64,000 bases of DNA from Bin127 sp965203505 (GCA_965203505.1 OZ241880.1:2914001-2978000); one strand, 5' to 3'; counted from the stretch's first letter, positions 23,782 through 32,122 are shown. Numbers and translations: made by a program. The notes: a model not told the origin generated them from the letters alone.

Positions 23782-24372
23782 ATGACGGAAATCTCGCAAA
23801 AAGAATTCATCTACCAGTACTACGAAAAGAACCCAGGTCGACCGATTGCTCACGCCGAGGTAGTCGATTACGTTGTGCCCGAATACCGGATCACTACTGG
23901 CAAGATTCTCAGGGATCCCGATCGCGCGATCCGTTCCTTGCACAGTGAAGGGAAGTTAGTCAAGGTGTCAACCGGGGTTTACAAGTTTGATCCTGATGTC
24001 ATTTCCAAACCCGATCCGCAGGGATTCACCGCTACACAAAGGGGAGACATCATGCGACGCGGTAACTTCATGTGTGCGCGTTGTGGAGCGACTGCCGCAG
24101 AAGGGGTCTCATTACATGCAGATCATATTCGACCTCGATCGCGAGGCGGCGAATCGACTGTTGAGAACGGTCAAGTCTTGTGCGGCCGGCACAACTATAT
24201 GAAGAAACACTACGGTCAAACCGAAACCGGCAAACGCATGTTCATAGATCTTCGTCGATTGGCCGAAAAAGAAGGTGATCAGGTGTTGGTTGCTTTTGTC
24301 GACGACGTCTTGCAAATCTACGAGGAGCACGGGATCAACAGCCACGTCGCTTGGCAGAAACCGATGGTTTAA
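23782..24372 (+). CDS. HNH endonuclease with N-terminal winged-helix-like domain
   Basis: A 196-residue protein. Residues 1-70 (KEFIYQYYEKNPGRPI, then VVDYVVPEY and AIRSLHSEGKLVKVSTGVYKF) look like a winged-helix DNA-binding domain. Residues 98-140 form an HNH nuclease: CARCG zinc knuckle, LHADHIRPRSRGG with the catalytic His, and ENGQVLCGRHN. It follows the methyltransferase by 9 bp, so they are almost certainly co-transcribed. It is a strong candidate for the restriction enzyme of the locus, in which case the divergent PD-(D/E)XK gene is a second nuclease. Confidence 0.88.
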   Translation: MTEISQKEFIYQYYEKNPGRPIAHAEVVDYVVPEYRITTGKILRDPDRAIRSLHSEGKLVKVSTGVYKFDPDVISKPDPQGFTATQRGDIMRRGNFMCARCGATAAEGVSLHADHIRPRSRGGESTVENGQVLCGRHNYMKKHYGQTETGKRMFIDLRRLAEKEGDQVLVAFVDDVLQIYEEHGINSHVAWQKPMV

Positions 24373-24751
24373 CCGCATACCTTAATCGGGCTCTTCAACC
24401 ATCTCGACCACCGTCGAAGTCGACACCGGCAAATTCACTCAATCTGCTATCCCTAACCACCGACTGAGCCTCACTCCGAGCCCTTGAACGGCAAGCCATC
24501 GACACCTCGCCACACACTAACGGATGTCGGCTCCAAATTGATGACCATCCACCAACCCCTCAACATCTGACAGGACACACGCGATAACCACGGCTTCTCC
24601 ATCATCGCTCAAGTTTCGAAATCATACCCGTTCATTCAAATCGCATCAATCAAAGCTCAAACAACGCGCCACCAACATCATCTCCATGATCAAACGAATC
24701 ACCCCCTCCCCCCACCCACCAATCGCCGCAATCCCCGGTTCAGAAAACAAT

Positions 24752-24779
24752 TTGACTCTCGCAACATCCGTGCTAACAT
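24752..24779 (+). promoter_or_regulatory. Sigma-70-like promoter in gene-poor region
   Basis: TTGACT at 24752-24757 and TAACAT at 24774-24779 are separated by 16 bases. An ATG follows 5 bases after the -10 box and opens a 76-codon basic frame (24785-25015) with no convincing coding character. The element could drive a small RNA or a leaderless small gene, or be chance. Confidence 0.3.
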
Positions 24780-25096
24780 AGAAGATGAATTCACAAAATC
24801 ATCGCCGCGCTGACGAGTGCGGGCACTATCGAAAAACACAACTTAGACAGCGATCCACCGGGAAACCGCGCAGGAACGTGATCACGAAGACGAACACCAA
24901 TCCGAACTCGCGACACGAGCCATGGCGACGCAACCTACAAACAACCCTCCCGGGCCTACCGATCGCTGACCCGTTAGAAGCGAACGCTGCTACAAGGTCC
25001 AGCCGCGGCGCATGAAGCAGGCGCCGCAACACGAGCCAGCAGGCATAGACACCCTTGGTTCTCGCAAAGGGACGGAAACGAGCCGACGAGCCGACC

Positions 25097-25146
25097 GTCC
25101 CCTTCGTGAAACGTAAAGGGACGCGAGCAAGCGAAGCGATGCTCGC
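25097..25146. repeat. Double-hairpin repeat C
   Basis: Two adjoining inverted repeats: GTCCC...GGGAC (25097-25122, with further pairing of CTT/AAG type and ACG/CGT) and GCGAGCA/TGCTCGC (25123-25146, loop AGCGAAGCGA). It is similar in style to the hairpins at 11832 and 13164. I see one copy in this window. Confidence 0.5.
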
Positions 25147-25386
25147 AGGGGATGCCCGCCCAAGGGCTGGGCGAACGTTCGCAGATCCGGCAGACGTCGA
25201 ACCTCGATCGCCACGAGGCCGAGGCTACAGCAACCAGCTCGGGTTCAACCGAGCGATGGAAGACGGCAAACCTTTCTACAGCCGTCAACCGGGCCCACGG
25301 TCTGGCAACGTGGGCAGACGCTGGAACATGGGAATGAGATCCAGTCCAACATCCCGTCTACGCGGCGATGAGACCAATCTCGGGTT

Positions 25387-25428
25387 CCCCCGCTCTGCGG
25401 GGGAAATGTCCGAAGGACAAAGGGGGCA
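25387..25428 (+). repeat. Dispersed two-hairpin repeat B, copy 2
   Basis: It is the same as 19214-19256 except CT for C in the first loop and a CAC end. Hairpins CCCCCGC/GCGGGGG and GTCC/GGAC (loop GAA) are intact. Confidence 0.8.
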
Positions 25429-25647
25429 CACACTTGCCCCCACCAACCAAACAAAAACCTGCACCACCCCTGCAGGCCATTTCAACACGTACCCACGCGC
25501 CCCATCACCAAACCAAACCCCAACTCAACCACCCATCCACCTCACATAACAGCCCATCACAAAAATCAGCGTAATCTGCGGTTCAGACAAAATCCCCTCA
25601 AAATTACTATTGATTCATAAACGTTTCAAGAACCCCCTCTTAACCCC

Positions 25648-26433
25648 ATGACCACCGATTCCGATCCCGTCCCACCCGAACAAGAAGAGCATTCCCGTGC
25701 AATGGTCGTCTTCGCCCATCCCGACGACGCCGATTGGGGATGCTCCGGCACCGTCGCAAAATGGACACGCCTCGGATGGGAAGTCGTCTACGTCATGTGC
25801 ACCGACGGATCGAAAGGCACCGAGGACCGGTCCCTCACAGCCGTCGAGCTCAGCAACATCCGAAAGCAGGAGCAGGTCGACGCTGGACGCGTTCTCGGAC
25901 TCAAATCCATCGAATTCCTCGACTTCCCCGACGGATACCTCGAACCCACCATCCCGCTCCGCCGCGAGATCGTCCGCGTCATCCGAAAGCACCGCCCACA
26001 CGTCCTCATCACCACCAACCCCAAACGCGACCTCATGACCGGCGGATACATCGGACACCCCGACCACTACGCCGCCGGCGAAGCCGCCCTCTCAGCCGTA
26101 TTCCCCTCAGCCCGCGACCACCTCTGGGACACCGGACTCCTCGAACAAGGCCTCGAACCCTGGAAAGTCCACGAAGTATGGATCATGATGTTCGGCGAAG
26201 CCGGGGACCACTGGAACCCGCTCGAAGAGGAAGATGTCGAAAAAGCCATCGGTGCCATCAAATCGCACGTCAGCCAACTCGACCAGCCCGACCAAGTCGA
26301 CGGATGGATGCGTCGATGGCGCTCCGAAAACGGCAAAAACATCGACGTCCCCTTCGCCGAAGGATTCAAACGCTTCCAACTAGTCCCAGGCTTCAGCCCC
26401 GATGACGACATCAACGAAGAGGACGAAAATTAA
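25648..26433 (+). CDS. PIG-L family deacetylase (LmbE-like)
   Basis: A 261-residue zinc-dependent N-acetylglucosaminyl deacetylase-fold protein. VVFAHPDDADWGCSGTVAKW near residue 19 carries the His-Pro-Asp-Asp zinc/catalytic motif and GHPDHYAAGEAAL near residue 136 supplies the second zinc His. The family removes acetyl groups from GlcNAc-like substrates, as in mycothiol or bacillithiol synthesis, antibiotic maturation or sugar catabolism. There is no pathway partner beside it. ATG 25648 gives a short hydrophilic lead (MTTDSDPVPPEQEEHS) before the domain. The gene stands alone among repeats. Confidence 0.93.
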   Translation: MTTDSDPVPPEQEEHSRAMVVFAHPDDADWGCSGTVAKWTRLGWEVVYVMCTDGSKGTEDRSLTAVELSNIRKQEQVDAGRVLGLKSIEFLDFPDGYLEPTIPLRREIVRVIRKHRPHVLITTNPKRDLMTGGYIGHPDHYAAGEAALSAVFPSARDHLWDTGLLEQGLEPWKVHEVWIMMFGEAGDHWNPLEEEDVEKAIGAIKSHVSQLDQPDQVDGWMRRWRSENGKNIDVPFAEGFKRFQLVPGFSPDDDINEEDEN

Positions 26434-26452
26434 TCCACCCATCCAAGGGTTT

Positions 26453-26495
26453 CCCCCGCTCGCGGGGGAAATGTCCGAAGGACAAAGGAGGCGCG
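26453..26495 (+). repeat. Dispersed two-hairpin repeat B, copy 3
   Basis: CCCCCGC-TC-GCGGGGG, AAAT, GTCC-GAA-GGAC as in copy 1, ending AAAGGAGGCGCG. It starts 20 bp after the PIG-L stop codon. Confidence 0.8.
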
Positions 26496-26561
26496 CTAGC
26501 CATCACCGCAGTCCCCGCAACAACGCAACCACCATGTGATCCATCATCCCAACCACACTCC

Positions 26562-26615
26562 CGTCATTCCGGCGAAAGCCGGCCGCTCGCGGGACGGAAC
26601 GTCCATCCAGAGGGG
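26562..26615 (+). repeat. Dispersed repeat A, copy 2
   Basis: It is 53/54 identical to 10926-10979; the single difference is A for C in the first GAA(A/C) loop, so the hairpin stems are conserved. Confidence 0.8.
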
Positions 26616-26701
26616 CAGGGTGAGGGGCGTTGCAACAATTTGAAACCGCCAACCCATCACAACCCCATCTGGTAAAACGTAACCATCACCAATCCCCCAC
26701 C

Positions 26702-26884
26702 GTGCCACCCGAACAAAACAACCCACCCCCAGCATCGGACAGCAACCGCGCCCGGCAAAACCGATCACGACTCAACATCACACACCCTGTCAGTTTCTCC
26801 GACGAAAACCTAGAAAAAACCTACAACCAGCGACGCAAAATCACCAAAAAAGATCGCAAATCCGAGCTACGCCGACTCCACTGA
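26702..26884 (+). CDS. Possible small basic protein, about 60 aa
   Basis: A GTG at 26702 opens a 60-codon frame (VPPEQNNPPPASDSNRARQN, then RSRLNITHPVSFSDENLEKT, ending KKDRKSELRRLH). The second half is lysine/arginine-rich and probably helical, with a balanced composition unlike random frames here. The same frame is open back to 26630. No ribosome-binding site is visible and I recognise no family. Confidence 0.3.
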   Translation: MPPEQNNPPPASDSNRARQNRSRLNITHPVSFSDENLEKTYNQRRKITKKDRKSELRRLH

Positions 26885-27002
26885 GGCGGAACGCTAGAAT
26901 CCCGCCGAAAACATCAGAATCTCACCAAAATACTACTTTTGTATAAAAACCTGCGAATGCAACATTTCGCTCTGAAACGAAGCATTACGCACCGCTGAAT
27001 CG

Positions 27003-27848
27003 TCAGAATCCGTAGATTCCGCGAGCATTTTCGCCGAGCAACTTCGATTGCTCATCTTTGGACAACCAGTCAAAACCCTCCCGCACCAACCGCAGCTCAT
27101 CCGCCAACGATATCCAACCATTTTTCTCCCGAAGATAACCCGGATAACCCGTACCCCAGATACACCGATCAACCCCAAAAGCATCTATCGCCATCCCCAC
27201 GACTCCGTGCATATCACGGTAAGGAAAATCCTCACCCGACCGGTTGTGCACATCCGAAATCGTCATCACAACATTCGGAAACCGAGCCAGATCCAAAACC
27301 GGCAGATACGAAGTCCAACCATCACCGGCCATCCATGGCTCCGGATACATCATGTGGTCGATGATCCAAGTGATCCCCGCAAACTCACCCACAACCCCCG
27401 ACATCTGCCCCACATTACCCACCCGATTGTGCACCTTCACAATACCCCCACGCTCCTCGATAACCCGCAACATCGTCCCATTCCGGTCCACATCCAACAC
27501 CACATCATCCGGGTAATAATCGGGATGAAACCTGAAGCCCGACACCCCAAAATCGTCCATCCACCGAGCCGCGATAGTCGCATTTTCAGGGTCCATCGGA
27601 TCGACCAAACCTATCGATCTGAACTTGTCTCGATGCCCATTTGCCGATTCCGCAACATACGTATTGTCCCAAGTCGAACCGCTCGACTGAACCAGCACCG
27701 CCGCATCTACTCCGTTCGCATCCATATCCTCAATCAACAATTCCGTCGGCCCTGCCTCAACAGTCTCCGCAGTCCAAGTCGGTGCCGTCGGACCCACCGG
27801 AGCGATGGGCGGCAACTCCCAGACATGAACATGGCAATCGATGATCAT
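27003..27848 (-). CDS. Amidohydrolase family protein (TIM-barrel metal-dependent hydrolase)
   Basis: A 281-residue amidohydrolase-2-type protein. MIIDCHVHVWELPP has the H-x-H metal motif at the N-terminus. FRFHPDYYPDD near residue 104, WIIDHMMYPEP near 159 and a late RCIWGTGYPGYLRE near 232 match the beta-strand ends carrying metal or substrate ligands, although the usual W-G-S/T-D-x-P is here WGTGYP. The family includes lactonases and decarboxylases; the substrate is unknown. It lies 40 bp downstream of fmt on the same strand. Confidence 0.9.
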   Translation of the reverse strand: MIIDCHVHVWELPPIAPVGPTAPTWTAETVEAGPTELLIEDMDANGVDAAVLVQSSGSTWDNTYVAESANGHRDKFRSIGLVDPMDPENATIAARWMDDFGVSGFRFHPDYYPDDVVLDVDRNGTMLRVIEERGGIVKVHNRVGNVGQMSGVVGEFAGITWIIDHMMYPEPWMAGDGWTSYLPVLDLARFPNVVMTISDVHNRSGEDFPYRDMHGVVGMAIDAFGVDRCIWGTGYPGYLREKNGWISLADELRLVREGFDWLSKDEQSKLLGENARGIYGF

Positions 27849-27888
27849 TCAACCGCTCCTAGCGATAAACCAGCTACTCTCCAGCCAA

Positions 27889-28824
27889 TTATGCGCCAAG
27901 CCGAGACCCGATGAAATCCGGCCTGCCCAAAGCGAAATCATGCACCGACATAGCCCGCCGACCCGCCGCCTGAACTGCCAACAATCTCAACGAAGTACCC
28001 TCTCCCGCAGCCACCAATATCCCACCATCACCACCGCGCATCACCGTCCCCGGCAACACGCGATCAACCGATCCCCCAACCTCAGCATCAACAATCTTGA
28101 ACGCCTCCCCACACCACACACTACTAGTCCCCGGCCAAGGATGATAAGCCCGATTCATCCTGACAATCTGTTCCGCCGGCACCTGCCAATCAATCTCACC
28201 ATCCTCTTTCTTGATCAGCCTCGTCACAGAAGCCAACCCATCATCCTGCACTACCGGTTCCAACGCACCAGACGCCAAACCACTCAATGCCTCGGGCAAC
28301 AACCTCGATCCGACATCGAAAAGCCGCTCCGTCAACTCATCGCAACGCACAGAGTCCGAAATCTCCATCGGCGGAGATTGCATCACAATCGGTCCCGTAT
28401 CCATCCCCGCATCCAACAACATCACCGTCACCCCGGTCGTGCCATCCCCCTCCAAAATCGCACTCGCAACAGGACTCGGCCCACGATGCTTCGGCAACAG
28501 GGAAGGGTGCAAATTCACAACGCCGAGTCGGGGCTGCGCCAAAAGCTCTGGCGGGATGAACCTGCCGTAGGCGACCACCACGTACGCGTCGGCATCCGCG
28601 CCCGAAATCTCAGCGATGGCGTCGGCATCTAACCGGTCAGGTGCGAACACCGGGTTCCCGATTTCCTCAGCGAAAATCGCAACCGGCGTCGCCGTTTTCA
28701 AACGGCCACGACCAACTCGACGCGGGGGCCGAGTGCAGATCAGCGTCACATCGATTCCGGCGTCCAATAAGGCGCAAATCGACGGCGTAGCGTAGTTTGG
28801 AGTGCCGAAAAATACCGCTTTCAT
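27889..28824 (-). CDS. fmt: Methionyl-tRNA formyltransferase
   Basis: A 311-residue enzyme that formylates initiator Met-tRNA with 10-formyl-THF. MKAVFFGTPNYATPSICALL is the family start. The catalytic region VNLHPSLLPKHRGPSPVASAIL near residue 105 has the Asn and His of the formyltransferase site, and LLDAGMDTGPIV near 140 supplies the Asp. The C-terminal tRNA-binding domain begins after IDWQVPAEQIVRMNRAYHPWPG. It diverges from dnaA with 368 bp between. No peptide deformylase gene is adjacent. Confidence 0.96.
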   Translation of the reverse strand: MKAVFFGTPNYATPSICALLDAGIDVTLICTRPPRRVGRGRLKTATPVAIFAEEIGNPVFAPDRLDADAIAEISGADADAYVVVAYGRFIPPELLAQPRLGVVNLHPSLLPKHRGPSPVASAILEGDGTTGVTVMLLDAGMDTGPIVMQSPPMEISDSVRCDELTERLFDVGSRLLPEALSGLASGALEPVVQDDGLASVTRLIKKEDGEIDWQVPAEQIVRMNRAYHPWPGTSSVWCGEAFKIVDAEVGGSVDRVLPGTVMRGGDGGILVAAGEGTSLRLLAVQAAGRRAMSVHDFALGRPDFIGSRLGA

Positions 28825-29192
28825 TTGCTCTGCTTTTCGAGATCTTGAAGCGAGATCGGGGTTATCTTGGTTCCGCCGATCAGAAGATATCGCCGTCGGT
28901 TCGCTAATGGTTGCCTCTATGTGAATTTCCGCGCATACCGAGCTTTGGAAATCGTGTCAAAAGGCGAGAATTTGCACGTCTGTTCAACCTCGGAAATTTG
29001 CCGCAAAATCCTCGGAATCGAGCCGTTTTCCCGTTGCAGACATCTGCAAGTGCGGATATGTTAAATCTAGTTGATGACGTTCTCGGGCTCTGAGGAGGCG
29101 GTCCGAGAGCTACAGAGCCGATGCCCGCATGCTAAGCTCCAGCCGGTGTCTTTGCGTGCGCTAAATTCTATTCGTTCACGAAAGGATGATCT
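28825..29192. other. Divergent fmt-dnaA intergenic region
   Basis: I looked for DnaA boxes (TTATNCACA) and found none on either strand. There is an imperfect hairpin GGCTCTG/CAGAGCC (29086-29092 with 29113-29119) about 75 bp before dnaA. Otherwise there is nothing I can name; it must contain promoters for both genes. Confidence 0.5.
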
Positions 29193-30617
29193 GTGCCTGA
29201 TGTTCAGTCAGACCGCACCGAAAGCGAGTTGCAGAAGAAGTGGAATGCCGTCATCGGCATGGTCGAGGTACAGATCGACAACCAAGCAGATTTCAACGCA
29301 TACCTAGCCGACGCGACCGCAACTTCCCTCGAAAACGGAGTGTTGCGCGTCACCGTCCGAAACGGCTTCGTGGCGGCGTGGATCCGTCAGCGTGTAATGG
29401 CAGGAATCCGCCGATACGCCGCGATCGTCTTCGGACAGGAACTCAAGGTCGAACTCGACACCATGGCCTATACATCGAGCGACGTGTTGATCCGAGAAGG
29501 ACTCGCCGGAGACCACACGGAGTGGGCAAACGCTCGGTGGAGCCAGCATCGGGCGTCGATGGCACAGGCCAACGCGCGGGCATTTCCCATCGATCCAAAC
29601 GCCACGTTCGAGCGTTTCGAAGCATCGGACTGCAACGCGCGGGCGTTGAACGCGGCCCAAAGCGTCGCGAACTCTCCCGCGACCGAGTTCAACCCGCTCA
29701 CCATCGCATCCGAAACCGGTCAAGGCAAGACCCATCTGCTGAACGCAATCGCACTCGAACTACGCGACAAACAGTTGAACGTGATCTGCCTCACCGGCGA
29801 GGAGTTCGTTGACAGCTTTGTCAAAGCATCCCAAACCGGCGGATTAGCTTCGATCCGAGATCGATACCGCGGTGCAGACGCGCTGTTGATCGATGGCATC
29901 GAACAGTTCATTGGCAAGGCTAAAACCCAGACCTTCTTCTTGAGTGCGCTCGAACACCTGCTATCGAATCAGAAACAGGTGGTGGTCACATTCAATACGT
30001 CCTACCAGATGAACGATATGGCCGATGAGATCACTTCGCGCCTCGCAGGTGGCCTTGAGGTCCGGATCGGCGAACCGGACGTGAAGCTAATGCGAGCCGT
30101 GATTATGAGGTACGCAAGAGAACGGCGATTGAACCCGATAGCGGCCGATGCTCTCGACTACCTGCGCGACGTCACCGTACGCAACGTGCGAGAGATCATC
30201 GGCGGCATAGCTCGCGTCGGTGCGCACACGAAATTGGGTTACGCCGCAGAGTCAACCAGCGCAGCGACGATCACACGGGCAGTCTTCGAAGACGCGTGGA
30301 GAGACCGTGTCAGCGCACCCGATGCTAGTCTCTTGCCGCCCGACGCCGTGTTCGACGCGGTCGCACAGGTCTTTAACGTCACGCCCGACCATCTCAAACG
30401 TCGTGGACGCGGAAACCGGACATTGAGTACGGCACGAGACGTGGCGATCTATCTGTTACGCGACAATTGCGGTCTCACCAGTTCTGAAACGGGAACGTTG
30501 ATGGGCGGCAGACCGCACTCCACAGTATTGGCGGCCTTGACTCGCTACTCCGAGCGCCGAAAGAGCGATCTGCAATCGCAGGAAGCGGAACGCCGCATCG
30601 AGCGGTTGTTGAGATAA
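29193..30617 (+). CDS. dnaA: DnaA-type replication initiator, divergent
   Basis: A 474-residue DnaA. GTG 29193 has AAAGGA seven bases upstream. Domain I spans about residues 1-85. The AAA+ domain has a P-loop TGQGKTHLLNA near residue 176, Walker B LLIDGIEQF near 231 and the box VII-like TSRLAGGLEVRIGEPD near 284. Domain IV is strong: RTLSTARDVAIYLLRD, then MGGRPHSTVLAALTRY near residue 438, the DnaA-box-binding helix. Departures from E. coli are the loss of the first P-loop Gly (S-E-T-G-Q-G-K-T) and Gly instead of the second Asp in Walker B. dnaN and recF are not adjacent. Initiation of replication is the expected role, but a paralogue cannot be excluded. Confidence 0.88.
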   Translation: MPDVQSDRTESELQKKWNAVIGMVEVQIDNQADFNAYLADATATSLENGVLRVTVRNGFVAAWIRQRVMAGIRRYAAIVFGQELKVELDTMAYTSSDVLIREGLAGDHTEWANARWSQHRASMAQANARAFPIDPNATFERFEASDCNARALNAAQSVANSPATEFNPLTIASETGQGKTHLLNAIALELRDKQLNVICLTGEEFVDSFVKASQTGGLASIRDRYRGADALLIDGIEQFIGKAKTQTFFLSALEHLLSNQKQVVVTFNTSYQMNDMADEITSRLAGGLEVRIGEPDVKLMRAVIMRYARERRLNPIAADALDYLRDVTVRNVREIIGGIARVGAHTKLGYAAESTSAATITRAVFEDAWRDRVSAPDASLLPPDAVFDAVAQVFNVTPDHLKRRGRGNRTLSTARDVAIYLLRDNCGLTSSETGTLMGGRPHSTVLAALTRYSERRKSDLQSQEAERRIERLLR

Positions 30618-30626
30618 CAGCCGTGA

Positions 30627-31202
30627 TCAGGTCGTGATTTTCTCGGCATCCGCCGCTTTGAAGTAGCGCTCACGGTACCAGCGCAACTCTTCGATGCTCT
30701 CGAGCACGTCATCCAATGCACGATGCGACTTTGTCTTCGATGGCGGGTCCTGAGCGTCTGGATGCCATCGCGAGATCAGCTCCTTGATCGAGCTGACGTC
30801 AACGACCCGATAGTGAAGATACGCCTCGAGTTGCGGCATCTCGCGTTTCAAAAAGAGTCGGTCTACCCAGATCGAATTCCCGCACAGCGGAGCCTCCCAC
30901 TTGCCGACCCAACTCTTGACAAAGTCCAAGGTTCTTTTCTCAGCTTCGTTGATGCCGATCTTCGAGGCCCTGACCTTCTCCATCAGTCCGGATTCGGTGT
31001 GCTGCTTCGCCGACCAGCCATCGATGTTGTTGAGATCGTCGACTGATCGGTTGATGGCGATGTCGGGTCCTTCGGCGAGAATATCGAGGTTGGCATCCGT
31101 GACAACAGTCGCAATCTCGATGATGACGTGTTGCTCCTCAAGACCCGTCATTTCGAGATCGAGCCACACCATGCGACCTTCACCTTTTTTCTTTGATGCC
31201 AT
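30627..31202 (-). CDS. orn: Oligoribonuclease
   Basis: A 191-residue DEDDh 3'-5' exonuclease that degrades 2-5-mer RNAs such as pGpG. MVWLDLEMTGLE near residue 11 gives the first acidic pair, GNSIWVDRLFLKREMP near 110 the third acidic residue, and SHRALDDVLESIEELRWYRE near 160 the final His and Asp. ATG 31202 (MASKKKGEGRMVWLDLE) matches the usual start; the frame is open to 31379. It converges on dnaA, 9 bp between stops, and is divergent from tenA. Confidence 0.95.
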   Translation of the reverse strand: MASKKKGEGRMVWLDLEMTGLEEQHVIIEIATVVTDANLDILAEGPDIAINRSVDDLNNIDGWSAKQHTESGLMEKVRASKIGINEAEKRTLDFVKSWVGKWEAPLCGNSIWVDRLFLKREMPQLEAYLHYRVVDVSSIKELISRWHPDAQDPPSKTKSHRALDDVLESIEELRWYRERYFKAADAEKITT

Positions 31203-31339
31203 CAACTGATGAGGATACCAGCGCGCCTGAATCCCAACGGCAAACGAACGACGTTTATGCCGGATCAACTGAATGTGCGAAAATCGGCGGTACCGGATTT
31301 GGAATTGATGAGCAAACGCGGCGCAACGAGGAGGCGATC

Positions 31340-32008
31340 GTGACCTTTTGCGATGACATCGAAGCTGCATCGAAACCACAGCGCGAAGCGATGATGAAAC
31401 ACCCGTTTGTGTTGGGCATTGGCGACGGAACGCTGTCGGACGACCGTTTCCGACACTTCATGACTCAGGACTACGTGTACTTGGTTGACTACGCCAGGTG
31501 TTTAGCGATGGGTACCGTGAAAGCACCTGATCTCGACACGATGAGTTGGTTCGCCGGTGCGGTAGACCACATCCTCAACACCGAGATGGAGCTTCATCGC
31601 GCGTACTGCGCTGAAATTGGGATTTCGGTGGCAGAATTGGAAACTACGCGCCACGCTCCGACCACGTATTCCTACACGAGTTATCTGCTGCGAGTCGCTC
31701 AGATCGGCAGCTTCGGAGAACTGATAGCCGCTCTCGTGCCGTGCATCTGGGGCTACTGGCAGGTGGGCGAGATGCTCGCCAAACAAGGCCAACCCGCCAA
31801 CGCACCGCAATACGCCGAATGGATCCGCATGTATGCAGGTGACGAATCGCGGACAGTTGCCTTAGAAGCCCGTGCAATCTGCGACCGCGTCGCGGCAACT
31901 GCTGGGACCCAAGAACTCGCCGCGATGCGAGAGGCGTACATCACATGCACCCGTTACGAACGTGAATTCTGGCAGATGGCGTGGGATCTGGAGGAATGGG
32001 CGGTTTAA
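31340..32008 (+). CDS. tenA: TenA/thiaminase II family protein
   Basis: A 222-residue all-helical TenA protein. KHPFVLGIGDGTLSDDRFRHFMTQDYVYLVDYAR near the start is diagnostic. ALVPCIWGYWQVG near residue 134 contains the catalytic Cys found in thiaminase II/aminopyrimidine aminohydrolase, and CTRYEREFWQMAWD near the end holds the Tyr/Glu motif. The family salvages thiamine breakdown products. I chose GTG 31340 because AGGAGG lies 6 bases upstream and this gives the family's length; the frame is open to 31193, overlapping orn on the other strand. No TPP riboswitch is seen. Confidence 0.92.
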   Translation: MTFCDDIEAASKPQREAMMKHPFVLGIGDGTLSDDRFRHFMTQDYVYLVDYARCLAMGTVKAPDLDTMSWFAGAVDHILNTEMELHRAYCAEIGISVAELETTRHAPTTYSYTSYLLRVAQIGSFGELIAALVPCIWGYWQVGEMLAKQGQPANAPQYAEWIRMYAGDESRTVALEARAICDRVAATAGTQELAAMREAYITCTRYEREFWQMAWDLEEWAV

Positions 32009-32075
32009 GAACGCCGTCTCAATAACATTCGCGCGGAACGAAAGGCGACCTATGCGAATTCGGTTGACGATATCG

Positions 32076-32103
32076 TTGACCGCTCCAATCACGTCGCTAT
32101 AAT
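32076..32103 (+). promoter_or_regulatory. Sigma-70-type promoter of tRNA-Gly
   Basis: TTGACC (32076-32081) and a perfect TATAAT (32098-32103) separated by 16 bases lie 19 bp upstream of the tRNA. Transcription should start near 32110. Confidence 0.75.
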
Positions 32104-32122
32104 GACATCACGGCGACGCCGA

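Larger units (their letters stand above)
24373..25647. other. 1.3-kb gene-poor, repeat-bearing region
   Basis: I see no convincing gene. Frames here (for example 24785-25015 and 25055-25549) are Arg/Pro/Asn-rich and the second simply translates repeats. Visible contents are a promoter-like pair at 24752-24779, hairpin repeat C at 25097-25146 and repeat B copy 2 at 25387-25428. The stretch 24373-24750 is AC-rich with no clear structure. Confidence 0.6.
26434..27002. other. Repeat-bearing intergenic region with a possible small ORF
   Basis: It contains repeat B copy 3 (26453-26495), repeat A copy 2 (26562-26615) and a possible small basic ORF (26702-26884). The last 110 bases before the leftward amidohydrolase stop show nothing I recognise. 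Confidence 0.5.

Noticed and set aside
24785..25015. A 76-codon basic frame after a promoter-like element
   Set aside because: Arg/Asn/Thr-rich composition, no ribosome-binding site and no recognisable fold; kept only as a promoter-like element and a note on the gap.
25055..25549. A 164-codon plus-strand frame
   Set aside because: It is simply the translation of hairpin repeat C and repeat B (VKRKGTRASEAML, SAGEMSEGQRG). Such frames recur wherever the repeats lie and have no independent coding signal.
28825..29192. Chromosomal origin upstream of dnaA
   Set aside because: No TTATNCACA-like box cluster or AT-rich unwinding element was seen; dnaN is not adjacent.
31193..31339. N-terminal extension of TenA
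   Set aside because: The frame is open, but it overlaps orn and the AGGAGG-preceded GTG at 31340 gives the standard TenA length.
31203..31339. TPP riboswitch before tenA
   Set aside because: The conserved CUGAGA and ACYYGA elements are not present.
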